From contig ONVT01000272.1 of NCBI GenBank assembly GCA_900321365.1, positions 1 through 23,425 of the forward strand: a DNA stretch of 23,425 nucleotides. The letters are read 5' to 3'. The DNA comes from an uncultured Eubacteriales bacterium. GTDB lineage: Bacteria; Bacillota_A; Clostridia; Lachnospirales; Lachnospiraceae. How positions within the stretch are numbered: position 1 is the stretch's first letter; each line of letters starts with the position of its first letter. Positions 15,398 through 23,353 of this stretch are shown one piece after another. A program made the position numbers and the translations under genes. The notes beneath the pieces are model-generated. The model was given only the letters and a program-made list of their open reading frames with translations. It did no database searches and was not told the origin of the DNA.

Positions 15398-16429
15398 ATG
15401 GGAAAAGACCTTAAGATCGGTATTATCGGATGCGGCGCGATTGGAAAAGACCACTGCAGGAGAATTCTTCAGACGGTTCCGGGGGCAACCGTGGTTGCGG
15501 TCAGCGACTATGTGGCTGCTGCCGCCGATGAGACGGCTGCGCTCTATGGCATCCGCTCATTCGGGAATGACTGCGACGGCATGATTAAGGATCCGGAAGT
15601 AGAGGCGGTTGTCATCACGTCGATCGATCCCACCCATCATGACTATGTGATGAAGGTGCTGGCGGAAAAGAAGTGGTGCTTCTGCGAGAAGCCCCTCTCC
15701 CAGAACGCGAAGGACTGCGAGGAGATCATCGCGAAGGAACTGGAGATCGGAAAGAAGATGGTCCAGGTCGGCTTCATGCGCCGGTATGACAGAGGATACG
15801 CGGAGATGAAGCGCATCATCGAGTCCGGCGAGATCGGACGCCCGATCCTGATCAAGGCGGCGCACCGCAATGTCTCCCAGGGTCCCGGGTTCAAGACCGA
15901 GAACGGTGTCACGAACGTGGCGATCCATGAGCTGGACATCTGCCGCTGGCTGCTGGGCGAGGAGTACAAGGACGTACAGTGTGTCCGGGTCCGCCAGAGT
16001 GCGAACTCCAACAAGGGCTATGACAATCCGCAGGTTATGCTGATGCGTACGCAGAACGACTGCTTCATCGATGTCGAAGTGCAGGTTGCCGACGGATACG
16101 GCTATGACATCCAGTGCGAGGTGGTCTGTGAGAACGGAACCGTGAAGCTCCCGGATCCCTACGCGGTCGTCCGCCGTTCCCGTCCGGATATCACGAAGGA
16201 TCCGGGCGAGACCATGCCGATCATGACAGACTGGAAGGAGCGCTTCATCGAGGCGTACGACATTGAGATGTGCGAATGGGTCAAGTCCGTGCATGAAGGA
16301 AAGCTGACCGGCCCCTCCTCCTGGGACGGCTATGTGGCATGCGTTGCCGGCGACGCGCTGAACGCGTCCAGGGGAACTTCGGAATTCCTGCCGGTGAAGA
16401 CGATTGAGAAACCGGAACTGTATAAGTAA
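15398..16429 (+). CDS. iolG: Inositol 2-dehydrogenase-like oxidoreductase (Gfo/Idh/MocA family)
   Basis: A 343-residue NAD(P)-dependent dehydrogenase expected to oxidise myo-inositol to scyllo-inosose, the first step of the pathway. The Rossmann motif GCGAIG lies near the N-terminus, the catalytic lysine is Lys98 in CEKPLS, and IHELD (His177, Asp180) is in the C-terminal domain. The segments MRRYDRGY, AHRNVS and GYGYDIQCEVV closely recall B. subtilis IolG. Four residues before His177, where the family normally has the catalytic Asp of the DxxxH motif, this protein has Asn173. It may therefore prefer another inositol isomer or have altered activity. The ATG at 15398 has AGGAGG directly upstream; an ATG at 15380 would include that site within the coding region. 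It is co-transcribed with iolE. Confidence 0.87.
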   Translation: MGKDLKIGIIGCGAIGKDHCRRILQTVPGATVVAVSDYVAAAADETAALYGIRSFGNDCDGMIKDPEVEAVVITSIDPTHHDYVMKVLAEKKWCFCEKPLSQNAKDCEEIIAKELEIGKKMVQVGFMRRYDRGYAEMKRIIESGEIGRPILIKAAHRNVSQGPGFKTENGVTNVAIHELDICRWLLGEEYKDVQCVRVRQSANSNKGYDNPQVMLMRTQNDCFIDVEVQVADGYGYDIQCEVVCENGTVKLPDPYAVVRRSRPDITKDPGETMPIMTDWKERFIEAYDIEMCEWVKSVHEGKLTGPSSWDGYVACVAGDALNASRGTSEFLPVKTIEKPELYK

Positions 16430-16439
16430 AGATGATCTT

Positions 16440-16487
16440 CAGGCCCTGCCCGGAAAACGCTTCGAACGTTTTTCGCGGCGGGGCCTG
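16440..16487 (+). promoter_or_regulatory. Large hairpin between iolG and the regulator gene
   Basis: CAGGCCC (16440-16446) pairs with GGGCCTG (16481-16487), and an inner GAAAACG pairs with CGTTTTTC around CTTCGAA, with a few mismatches between. No T-run follows the outer stem. It could be a partial terminator or processing signal that lowers regulator expression relative to iolEG. Confidence 0.5.
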
Positions 16488-16543
16488 TGTCCGGAATGGG
16501 CGCATCTGTACGCGGCACCGGGCGAAAAACGGAGCATGAGAGC

Positions 16544-17578
16544 ATGAAGGTTACGATGCAGAAAATTGCGGAGGCAGTCGGTGTCTCCCGCGGCACGGTG
16601 GACCGTGCCATTCATCACCGGGGAAGGATTGATCCGGAAGTTGAGACCCGGATCTTTGAGACGGCCCGGCTGATGGGGTATGCCCTTCCCCGGGCGGGAA
16701 ACGGCAAAGAGGGGATCCCTGACCCGAAAAAAGAGATCCGGATCGGCGTGATCACCTACCTCTGCAACGCCGGCTTCATGCGGGAGATTAACCGGGGAAT
16801 CGCCGAGGCGAAGGAAGAGCTCCTCGACAGGGGAGTTAGAATCGTCCTCCGGGAAAGCGAAGCGGTAGATGAAAGGGAACAGCTCAAGTATCTGGAAGAG
16901 CTGGACCAGCTGGGCGTGGACGGACTTGCCGTCATGCCCATCGACACCGGGGCGATCCGGAAGAAGCTTTACGCGCTTTCCGAAAAACAGATTCCCCTGG
17001 TCATGTTCAATTCCAAGCTGTCCGGGATTCCCAGGCTCAGCTATGTCGGAATGGACAATTTCCAGAGCGGGAGAGCCGCCGCGGGCCTGATGAATATGCT
17101 GACCGGCGGGACAGGAAGGATCCTGGTGATCACGGGCAGCTTCGGCAACCAGCTGATCAATGCGCGTGTGGACGGCTTCACGACGGAGATCAAGGAATCC
17201 TTTCCGGGACTGGCCATAGCGTCCGTACAGAGCTCCTACGACAGCGCCGGGGACGTGCAGAAGATTATCGAGGACTCGATGCTGAACATCCCGGGGATCA
17301 ACGGGATCTTTGTGGTATCCAGCGGGCAGACGGGGATCCGGGACGCGTTTGCGACGCTGAACCTGGACAGGCGGCCTGCCGTGGTGATCTATGACCAGAC
17401 CCCAAAGAATGAGAAGCTGCTGACAGATGACCTGGCGGATTTCCTGATTGACCAGGGCGGATTCGAACAGGGCTACCGGCCGCTGCACATCCTGGCCGGC
17501 GCGATCAGCCGGGGGATTCTGCCTGAGACGCAGGAGGAGCATACGGAGATCAGTATCCGGACGAAGTACACCCTGTAA
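16544..17578 (+). CDS. LacI-family transcriptional regulator, probable inositol-locus repressor
   Basis: A 344-residue regulator. Residues 4-27 form a LacI-type helix-turn-helix (MQKIAEAVGVSRGTVDRAI), followed by the hinge region. Residues 58-340 are a periplasmic-binding sensor domain (IRIGVITYLCNAGFMREINRG, GLAVMPID, SYVGMDNFQSGRAAAGLM, GIFVVSSGQTGIRDA). The RGTVDR recognition-helix variant is common in clostridial LacI proteins with sugar-type sensor domains. The ATG at 16544 is preferred because GGAG lies nine bases upstream and the HTH begins four residues later. It sits between two iol transcription units that both carry copies of the AATGCxxGCATT site, so it most likely represses both and is relieved by inositol or an intermediate; this link is inferred from position. 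One half-site-like copy begins right after its stop codon. Confidence 0.88.
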   Translation: MKVTMQKIAEAVGVSRGTVDRAIHHRGRIDPEVETRIFETARLMGYALPRAGNGKEGIPDPKKEIRIGVITYLCNAGFMREINRGIAEAKEELLDRGVRIVLRESEAVDEREQLKYLEELDQLGVDGLAVMPIDTGAIRKKLYALSEKQIPLVMFNSKLSGIPRLSYVGMDNFQSGRAAAGLMNMLTGGTGRILVITGSFGNQLINARVDGFTTEIKESFPGLAIASVQSSYDSAGDVQKIIEDSMLNIPGINGIFVVSSGQTGIRDAFATLNLDRRPAVVIYDQTPKNEKLLTDDLADFLIDQGGFEQGYRPLHILAGAISRGILPETQEEHTEISIRTKYTL

Positions 17579-17668
17579 AATGCACGCGATTGCGTTCAAA
17601 ATGTCTTTGCACGCGAATATCATACAAAATGCACAATGCTGAACGCGCATTATTGGATGTTCTGCCAA
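17579..17668. promoter_or_regulatory. Cluster of degenerate operator half-sites upstream of iolD
   Basis: Variants of the iol operator crowd this stretch: AATGCACGC at 17579-17587, TTTGCACGCGAA at 17606-17617, AATGCACAATGC from 17628, and ACGCGCATT ending at 17651. None equals the full 12-mer, but the TGCACGC or CGCATT halves are kept. The region is non-coding between the regulator gene and the iolD promoter. Confidence 0.5.
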
Positions 17669-17697
17669 TAGACAGCAGAGAGAAGATTCTCTAATAT
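17669..17697 (+). promoter_or_regulatory. iolD promoter
   Basis: TAGACA (17669-17674, five of six), a 17-base spacer and TAATAT (17692-17697, four of six). Transcription near 17704 would leave a leader of about 200 bases before iolD, most of it with no feature I can name. Confidence 0.55.
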
Positions 17698-17741
17698 TTA
17701 GGCATAGACTGAGAAAACGTCAGGTGCGTTCATTTTGCAGG

Positions 17742-17753
17742 AATGCACGCATC
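17742..17753. promoter_or_regulatory. Operator copy downstream of the iolD promoter
   Basis: AATGCACGCATC matches the iolE operators at 11 of 12 positions. It lies about 40 bases after the predicted start site, where a bound repressor could block elongation or loop to the half-sites upstream. Confidence 0.6.
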
Positions 17754-17911
17754 CCAGAGAGACAGCGGAACAGGCCGGCAGCGACAGCATCGCCTGTGTA
17801 TCGTACTTCGGATTCCCGGAGAAGATGGAAAAGCAGGCTCCCGGGGCAAGAGAGAGAATCAAGAGAGCTTCCTGGATGAGCGCTGCAGGAACAAAAGAAA
17901 GGAGACAGTTG

Positions 17912-19843
17912 ATGAGCAAGACAGTCAGACTGACAACGGCACAGGCGATCGTTAAATTCCTGGACCAGCAGTATGTGGCAAGAGACGGAGAAGAGACGAA
18001 ATTTGTTGATGCGTTCTTCACCCTGTTCGGCCACGGGATTGCGGTCGGACTCGGAGAGGCGCTTGACACGAATCCGGGAAACATCAAGGTCATGCAGGGC
18101 AGAAATGAGCAGGGCATGTGCCACTGCGCCATCGCCTACGCGAAGCAGCATGACAGGAAGAAGATCATCCCCTGTGCTTCCTCCATCGGGCCCGGCGCGG
18201 CCAACATGGTGACCGCGTGCGGCACCGCTACCGTCAACAACATTCCGCTGCTGGTGTTCCCGTCGGATACCTACGCGTCCAGGCAGCCGGACCCGGTGCT
18301 GCAGCAGATCGAGCAGAGCAGCTCCCTGGCGCTGACGACAAATGACGCCTTCAAGCCGGTATGTAAATACTGGGACAGGATCCAGCGCCCCGAGCAGCTG
18401 ATGAGCGCGCTGATCAACGCGATGCGCGTGCTGACCGACCCGGCGGAGACCGGCGCTGTGGCGATCGCCCTTCCGCAGGATGTGGAAGGAGAAGCGTACG
18501 ACTATCCGGAAAGCTTCTTTGTAAAGCGCGTCCACCGCATCACCAGGCCGGTGGCGGTGGAGGAAGAGCTGCAGGATGTGGCGGAAGTGATCAAAGCGTC
18601 CAAAAAGCCGATCGTGATTGTCGGCGGCGGCGTGCGTTACTCGGAAGCCGGAGAAGAGGTCGAGAAGTTCTGCGAAGAGTTCGGGATCCCCTTCGGCGAG
18701 ACGCAGGGCGGAAAGAGTGCCTGCAGGTCCGGCCATCCATTCTGCCTGGGCGGCATAGGCGTGACGGGAACCTCCGCCTCCAACAAGATTGCGAAGGAAG
18801 CAGACTGCGTGATCGGAATCGGCACCCGCATGGGTGACTTCACCACCAGCTCCAAGTGGCTGTTCCACAATGAGAACGTACGCTTCGCGGCTATCAATAT
18901 CAGCCGCTTCCACGCGTACAAGTTCGATGCCGTCAAGGCGGTGGGCGATGCACGCGAGAGCGTGAAGGTACTGAGCGCAATCCTGAGGAACGCGGGATAT
19001 CACTCCGCATACACCACTGAGATCAAAGAGGCAAAGAAAGAATGGGATGATGAGCTTGAGCGCCTTGGCGGCATCGTCTGCGACGGACCGGAATTTGAGC
19101 CGATCATCAAGGCAAGAGACGAGCGCACCATTCCGGAATTCTTCAAACTGTATGGCACATCCCTGACCCAGACGGCCGCGCTGGCAACGCTCCGGGCGGT
19201 GATGGGGCCGGATGACAACATCGTCTGCGCGGGCGGTTCGCTTCCGAGTGACCTGCAGCGTGTCTGGAAGACGGACAAGCGCGGCGGGTATCATGTGGAA
19301 TACGGTTATTCCTGCATGGGATACGAGATCGGCGCGTCGATGGGCGTCAAGATGGCACAGCCGGAAGCGGAAGAATACACCGTGGTCGGCGACGCCGGTT
19401 TCCAGATGCTTTCCAGCGAACTGGGAACCATCATGCAGGAGAGAGTCAAGACGAATATCCTCGTCTTTGACAACTGCGGATTCGGCTGCATCAACAACCT
19501 GGAGATGACACACGGCATCGGATCCCTGGCGACAGAATTCCGTTACACGGATGGAAAGAAGCCCTGCGGCGACCTGATCCCGATGGACTACGCGAAGATC
19601 GGGGAAGCGTATGGGATGAAGTCCTACACCTGCCGCTCGGTGGAAGAGCTTGCCGCGGCACTGAAGGATTCCAGGAAGCAGACGGTTGCCTGTCTGTTTG
19701 ACCTGAAGGTTCTCCCGAAGACCATGACAGACGGCTATGGCGCATGGTGGAATGTGGGTATCGCCGCCACCTCCGAGAAGGAGAGTGTCCGCCAGGCTGC
19801 CGCGGAGGTTATGGAACACAGGGATCAGGCGAGAAAGTACTGA
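17912..19843 (+). CDS. iolD: 3D-(3,5/4)-trihydroxycyclohexane-1,2-dione acylhydrolase
   Basis: A 643-residue thiamine diphosphate enzyme that opens the cyclohexanedione ring to 5-deoxy-glucuronate in inositol catabolism; length and order match IolD. The N-terminal TPP-activating glutamate is Glu66 in QGRNEQGMCHCAIAYAKQ. The C-terminal TPP-Mg motif is GDAGF (from 493) with the partner Asn521 in FDNCGFGCINN. The usual GDG reads GDA here, although the metal-binding Asp494 is kept. The ATG at 17912 has GAAAGGAG eight bases upstream and begins the conserved MSKTVRLTTAQAIVKFL. In-frame starts farther upstream, such as 17735, would fall in the leader and overlap the operator. It is the first gene of the second iol unit and is followed by iolB after 74 bases. 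Confidence 0.94.
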   Translation: MSKTVRLTTAQAIVKFLDQQYVARDGEETKFVDAFFTLFGHGIAVGLGEALDTNPGNIKVMQGRNEQGMCHCAIAYAKQHDRKKIIPCASSIGPGAANMVTACGTATVNNIPLLVFPSDTYASRQPDPVLQQIEQSSSLALTTNDAFKPVCKYWDRIQRPEQLMSALINAMRVLTDPAETGAVAIALPQDVEGEAYDYPESFFVKRVHRITRPVAVEEELQDVAEVIKASKKPIVIVGGGVRYSEAGEEVEKFCEEFGIPFGETQGGKSACRSGHPFCLGGIGVTGTSASNKIAKEADCVIGIGTRMGDFTTSSKWLFHNENVRFAAINISRFHAYKFDAVKAVGDARESVKVLSAILRNAGYHSAYTTEIKEAKKEWDDELERLGGIVCDGPEFEPIIKARDERTIPEFFKLYGTSLTQTAALATLRAVMGPDDNIVCAGGSLPSDLQRVWKTDKRGGYHVEYGYSCMGYEIGASMGVKMAQPEAEEYTVVGDAGFQMLSSELGTIMQERVKTNILVFDNCGFGCINNLEMTHGIGSLATEFRYTDGKKPCGDLIPMDYAKIGEAYGMKSYTCRSVEELAAALKDSRKQTVACLFDLKVLPKTMTDGYGAWWNVGIAATSEKESVRQAAAEVMEHRDQARKY

Positions 19844-19855
19844 TTCCGCGCCAGG

Positions 19856-19880
19856 CGCGCTTCCCGGCCCGGGAAGCGCG
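19856..19880 (+). promoter_or_regulatory. Perfect hairpin between iolD and iolB
   Basis: CGCGCTTCCCG (19856-19866) and CGGGAAGCGCG (19870-19880) form an 11-base-pair stem with a three-base loop. No T-run follows, so it is more likely an mRNA stability or processing element than a terminator. Confidence 0.6.
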
Positions 19881-19917
19881 GTACAAAGATAAAAGACAGA
19901 AGGGAACGGGAAAGCGC

Positions 19918-20709
19918 ATGGAGAAAAAAGTATTCGGGTATCCCACATTCGATGAGAACGGGGAGAAGATCCTGACCACTTATGACAATGAATATTCGGA
20001 CATGCTGATGGATATCCGGGTATACCGGATGAAGAGCGGCAGCAGGAGAACCTTCCGGAGGGAAGGTGAAGAGATCGCGGTACTGCTTCTCTCAGGAAAG
20101 ATTGCTTTTCTCTGGGAAGGAAACAGTACCGAGGTGTCAAGAAAAGACGTCTGGACAGAAGGCCCTTATGCGCTGCATGTATCCTCCGGCATTGAGGTGA
20201 CAGTGGAAGCGCTCGAAGAGAGCGAGATTCTGGTGCAGTGCACGCACAATGAGAAGGCGTTTGCTTCCAGGCTGTATGAGCCGAAGGACGCGCCGTGGGG
20301 ATACTCCAGTGTCGGTAAGTTCGGCAATGTCGCGAAGAGAAGAGTCAATACGATCTTCGATCATGACATTCAGCCCGCGTCAAACATGGTTCTTGGAGAA
20401 GTGCTGAATGACCGCGGCAACTGGTCCGGCTATCTGCCCCACAGGCATCCGCAGCCGGAGACGTATTATTTCATGTTTGACCGTCCGGAAGGATTCGGCG
20501 CGAGCTTTGTCGGCGACGAAGTCTTCAAGAGCACGGACGGAAGCTTTTCGGCGATCCCGGGCGGCGCGCTTCATCCGCAGGCGGTGGCTCCCGGCTTCCA
20601 GATGTACACCTGCTGGATGATCCGCCATCTGGATGGAAATCCATGGCTGCAGACAGACCGCTGCGAAGACGACCGCTATGTCTGGATGCATGACGCGAAG
20701 TTTGAATAA
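19918..20709 (+). CDS. iolB: 5-deoxy-glucuronate isomerase
   Basis: A 263-residue bicupin isomerase converting 5-deoxy-glucuronate to 2-deoxy-5-keto-gluconate, the step after IolD. The metal-binding cupin is visible in GNWSGYLPHRHPQPETYYF (His175, His177, Glu181) with His219 in GGALHPQAVAP, and the N-terminal half keeps the IolB-like GEEIAVLLLSGKIAF. It is about the usual length but lacks the acidic insertion that B. subtilis IolB has between its histidine pair and the ETYY segment. The ATG at 19918 is the one that precedes the conserved N-terminus. Its ribosome binding site is modest (AGGG and GGGAAAG nearby), and an in-frame start at 19744 would lie inside iolD. It is probably co-transcribed with iolD. 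Confidence 0.88.
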   Translation: MEKKVFGYPTFDENGEKILTTYDNEYSDMLMDIRVYRMKSGSRRTFRREGEEIAVLLLSGKIAFLWEGNSTEVSRKDVWTEGPYALHVSSGIEVTVEALEESEILVQCTHNEKAFASRLYEPKDAPWGYSSVGKFGNVAKRRVNTIFDHDIQPASNMVLGEVLNDRGNWSGYLPHRHPQPETYYFMFDRPEGFGASFVGDEVFKSTDGSFSAIPGGALHPQAVAPGFQMYTCWMIRHLDGNPWLQTDRCEDDRYVWMHDAKFE

Positions 20710-20768
20710 AACCAGTACTTCCGGCTGCCCGCAGCGAAAGATGCGCAGTATTTGAGCCGGATGACGGT

Positions 20769-20797
20769 TTGAAAACAAGAAAGAAACAAGGTAGAAA
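20769..20797 (+). promoter_or_regulatory. Possible internal promoter before the GAPDH gene
   Basis: TTGAAA (20769-20774), a 17-base spacer and TAGAAA (20792-20797, four of six) lie in the 136-base gap after iolB. It would allow expression of the GAPDH and PGK-like genes apart from iolDB. Confidence 0.35.
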
Positions 20798-20845
20798 CCA
20801 TATTTCAGCACCCCATATAAATACAGAAAGGATAAGGAGGAAATC

Positions 20846-21904
20846 ATGGCAAAAATCAAAGTTGGTGTAGCAGGTTACGGAACAATCGGACAGCGTCTGG
20901 CAGACGGCGTTGCACTGCAGGGCGACATGGAGCTGGTCGGAATCGCGGATCTGGCCCCGACCCTGTCGCTTCAGGCTCTTCGCGAGAGAGATATGATCGG
21001 CGCGAACGGCGTGAAATACAATCTGTATCTGGTCGACGGCGCGGACGAGGCGGCATTCCAGGAGAAGGATATCCCGGTCGAGGGAACATTTGCGGATCTG
21101 TGCCAGAAGGTTGACATCATGCTGGATTCCGCTCCGGGCGGCGTCGGCGCGAAGAACAAAGAGAACTACTATGACAAGTACGGCGTAAAGGCGATCTTCC
21201 AGGGCGGCGAGAAGAATTCGGTCGCGGATGTCTTCTTCCATGGCTATGCCAACTTCGAGAAGGGCGTCGGCCAGAATTACCTGAAGCTGACCTCCTGCAA
21301 CACCACCGGCCTGATCCGCTCCGTAGACTGCCTGGACCGCGCGTTCGGCATCGAGAGAGTTGCGATTACCATCATCCGCCGTGTTGCGGATCCGGGCGAT
21401 TATCACCGCGGACTGACAAACGCGCTGCAGATGGACAAGGCTCCGTCCCATCAGGCGGTGGACCTGATGACGATCATGCCGCATGTCCATGCGACAGGCA
21501 TCCTGGTGCATACGCCGGTCACCCACGGCCACATCATCACGGTCGTCGCGTCGGGCAGGCACGGACGGAAGATCTCCAGAGACGAGGCACTTGCTGCATT
21601 CGAGAAGCATCCGCGTATCCGCGTCGTCTCCATCGACGAGGGCTTCAAGGGCAATGCCTCCCTGTTCAAGTACGCGAGAGACCTGGGCAACCGCCGCGGC
21701 GACATGTATGAGATCGGCCTTTGGAAGGATTCCATTGTCGAGTCCGGCAATGACATCATGTACGCGATCAACATCCCGCAGGAGAGTGTAACGATTCCGG
21801 AGACCATGGACGCGATCCGTGCTTCCATGGAGATGCAGCTGACCTGCGAAGAGGGTACCGCCGAGACCAACAAATATCTGGGAATCGGCAAGTTCAAAAA
21901 GTAA
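20846..21904 (+). CDS. gap: Type II (archaeal-type) glyceraldehyde-3-phosphate dehydrogenase
   Basis: A 352-residue NAD(P)-dependent phosphorylating aldehyde dehydrogenase of the type II GAPDH family, which is standard in archaea and uncommon in bacteria. The nucleotide-binding GYGTIG is at 10-15 and the catalytic cysteine is Cys151 in TSCNTTGLIR. The PVTHGH segment (His227, His229) aligns with the region that holds the active-site histidine in archaeal enzymes. In the standard reaction glyceraldehyde-3-phosphate becomes 1,3-bisphosphoglycerate. AAGGAGG (20835-20841) precedes the ATG. It sits between iolB and a PGK-like gene, so it may oxidise triose phosphate derived from inositol or a related aldehyde. 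The substrate is inferred from the family only. A housekeeping type I GAPDH is presumably elsewhere in the genome. Confidence 0.85.
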   Translation: MAKIKVGVAGYGTIGQRLADGVALQGDMELVGIADLAPTLSLQALRERDMIGANGVKYNLYLVDGADEAAFQEKDIPVEGTFADLCQKVDIMLDSAPGGVGAKNKENYYDKYGVKAIFQGGEKNSVADVFFHGYANFEKGVGQNYLKLTSCNTTGLIRSVDCLDRAFGIERVAITIIRRVADPGDYHRGLTNALQMDKAPSHQAVDLMTIMPHVHATGILVHTPVTHGHIITVVASGRHGRKISRDEALAAFEKHPRIRVVSIDEGFKGNASLFKYARDLGNRRGDMYEIGLWKDSIVESGNDIMYAINIPQESVTIPETMDAIRASMEMQLTCEEGTAETNKYLGIGKFKK

Positions 21905-22087
21905 TCTTTTATGACAGGCCCTGCCCCGCGCCCTTCATCCGGGGGCGCCGGAGGGCTGTTCGCGCTATATACTGGCTGCACTGAATGTCTGACGGAGGCA
22001 GGAATACAGTGTAACCGCGTAGATCGCGGCGATGAATTGCAGTCTGCGGCAGATTTCGACCGCGAATATAAGACCGGGAGAACATAC
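21905..22087. other. 183-base gap between the GAPDH and PGK-like genes
   Basis: It contains GCCCT (21929-21933) with AGGGC (21952-21956) around a CCGG/CCGG core, and CCGCG (22016-22020) with CGCGG (22026-22030). Neither hairpin is followed by a T-run. CTATATACTGG near 21965 resembles a -10 box but has no good -35 partner. Confidence 0.4.
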
Positions 22088-23353
22088 ATGAGATTTGGGA
22101 TCAATACGATTGACGAATTTGAACTGGCCGGCAAGACGGTTTTGTGCCGTGTGGACATGAACCAGCCGGTGGATAAAGCGACAGATACCCTGAAGAGCAC
22201 ACAGCGGATCGAGGCCTGCGCCCCGACCCTGAAGGAGCTGTCTGACAAGGGGGCAAAGGTTGTGATTCTGTGCCACCAGGGCAGTGACATCGAGTACCAG
22301 AATTTCTACTGTACCAGACCGCACGCGAAGGTCCTCTCTTCCCTGATCGGGAAAGAGGTGAAGTGGGTTGAGGATGTGTGCGGGCCGACTGCGAGAGAAG
22401 CGATCCGCTCCATGAAAGACGGGGATCTCCTGCTTCTGGACAATGTCCGCTTCTGCTCTGAGGAGCAGACGTTGTTTGAGCTGAAGCTGAAGCTGTCTCA
22501 TGAGGAGCAGGCCAGGACGCAGGTGGTCACGAAACTCGCTCCCCTGGCAGACCTGTATGTGTGCGACGCGTTTGCGGCCTCCCACAGGGACCAGCCGACT
22601 CTGTGCGGCTTTGAGCAGGTGCTTCCGTCCGCGATGGGAAGACTGTTTGAGAAGGAATACTGCGTGATCTCCGAACTGATGGAGAGCCCGGAGAAGCCCT
22701 GCGTGTTTGTCCTTGGCGGGTCCAAGATCAGCGACGCCTTCATCATGATGGAGACTGTCCTGAAGAGCGGAAGCGCGGATAAGGTCCTGACAGGCGGCCT
22801 GGCAGGCAATATCCTTCTGCATGCGATGGGGCAGAAGATCGGCCAGAAGAGTGTTGACTTTATCTATGCGAAGAATTATGAGGAATACATCCCGAAGGCA
22901 AAAGAACTTTACGAGAAGTACAGTGACAGGATTGTACTTCCGGTGGATCTGGGCGGCGTCCAGGATGGAGAACGTGTGGAGTATGCGCCGGAGAATGTGC
23001 CGGATGATTTCTCCGCGATCGATATCGGAGAGAAAACGATTCTTCTCTACTGTGATCTGATCGCGAACGCGAAGACCGTATTCGTAAACGGTCCCATGGG
23101 AATCTTTGAGGAGAGCCTGAGTGAAGCCGGTACTAAGAGGATCTTTGAGGCGCTTGGCGATACGCCGGCCTATACCGTCGTCGGCGGAGGAGATTCCGTA
23201 ACGGCAGCGAAGAAGTACAAGGTCACGGATAAGCTTGGCTATGTCTGCACGGGCGGCGGAGCGCTGATCCGCTTCCTTACCGGAGAAGAGCTGCCGGTTG
23301 TCAAGGCGCTGAGGCATGCGGCGAAGGCATTTCCGGTTAATTATACTGGTTAA
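22088..23353 (+). CDS. pgk: Archaeal-type phosphoglycerate kinase homologue
   Basis: A 421-residue two-domain kinase related to phosphoglycerate kinase. Most substrate and nucleotide motifs are present: VDMNQP (Asp23, Asn25), QRIEA (Arg40), DNVRF (Arg121), DAFAASHRDQP (Arg167), GGSKISD (210-216), NGPMGIFE, and GGGDS (366-370) with TGGGA. CHQGSD replaces the SHLGRP or HQGRP loop, so His63 is kept but the following arginine, which contacts 3-phosphoglycerate in known enzymes, is serine. The HQG loop and overall layout resemble archaeal PGK more than bacterial PGK. The ATG at 22088 with GGGAGA upstream starts the conserved region; an in-frame ATG at 21911 would add low-quality sequence over hairpins. 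Pairing with the type II GAPDH suggests consecutive steps, making ATP from an acyl phosphate. Confidence 0.84.
   Translation: MRFGINTIDEFELAGKTVLCRVDMNQPVDKATDTLKSTQRIEACAPTLKELSDKGAKVVILCHQGSDIEYQNFYCTRPHAKVLSSLIGKEVKWVEDVCGPTAREAIRSMKDGDLLLLDNVRFCSEEQTLFELKLKLSHEEQARTQVVTKLAPLADLYVCDAFAASHRDQPTLCGFEQVLPSAMGRLFEKEYCVISELMESPEKPCVFVLGGSKISDAFIMMETVLKSGSADKVLTGGLAGNILLHAMGQKIGQKSVDFIYAKNYEEYIPKAKELYEKYSDRIVLPVDLGGVQDGERVEYAPENVPDDFSAIDIGEKTILLYCDLIANAKTVFVNGPMGIFEESLSEAGTKRIFEALGDTPAYTVVGGGDSVTAAKKYKVTDKLGYVCTGGGALIRFLTGEELPVVKALRHAAKAFPVNYTG

Noticed and set aside
17735..17911. A longer N-terminus for IolD
   Set aside because: The added residues lie in the leader over the operator and match nothing; GAAAGGAG directly precedes the ATG at 17912.
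17720..20140. An 806-codon open frame on the minus strand opposite iolD
   Set aside because: It lies antisense to a clear iolD gene, resembles no family, and open antisense frames of this size are expected in GC-rich coding sequence with strong codon bias.
14410..21926. The words TGACAGGCCCTG (14410 and 21912) and CAGGCCCTGCCC (16440 and 21915) occurring twice each
   Set aside because: They are short, GC-rich and in different structural settings; chance is likely without more copies.
21965..23317. A 450-codon open frame on the minus strand opposite the PGK-like gene
   Set aside because: It is antisense to a gene with clear kinase motifs and has no recognisable domain or ribosome binding site.
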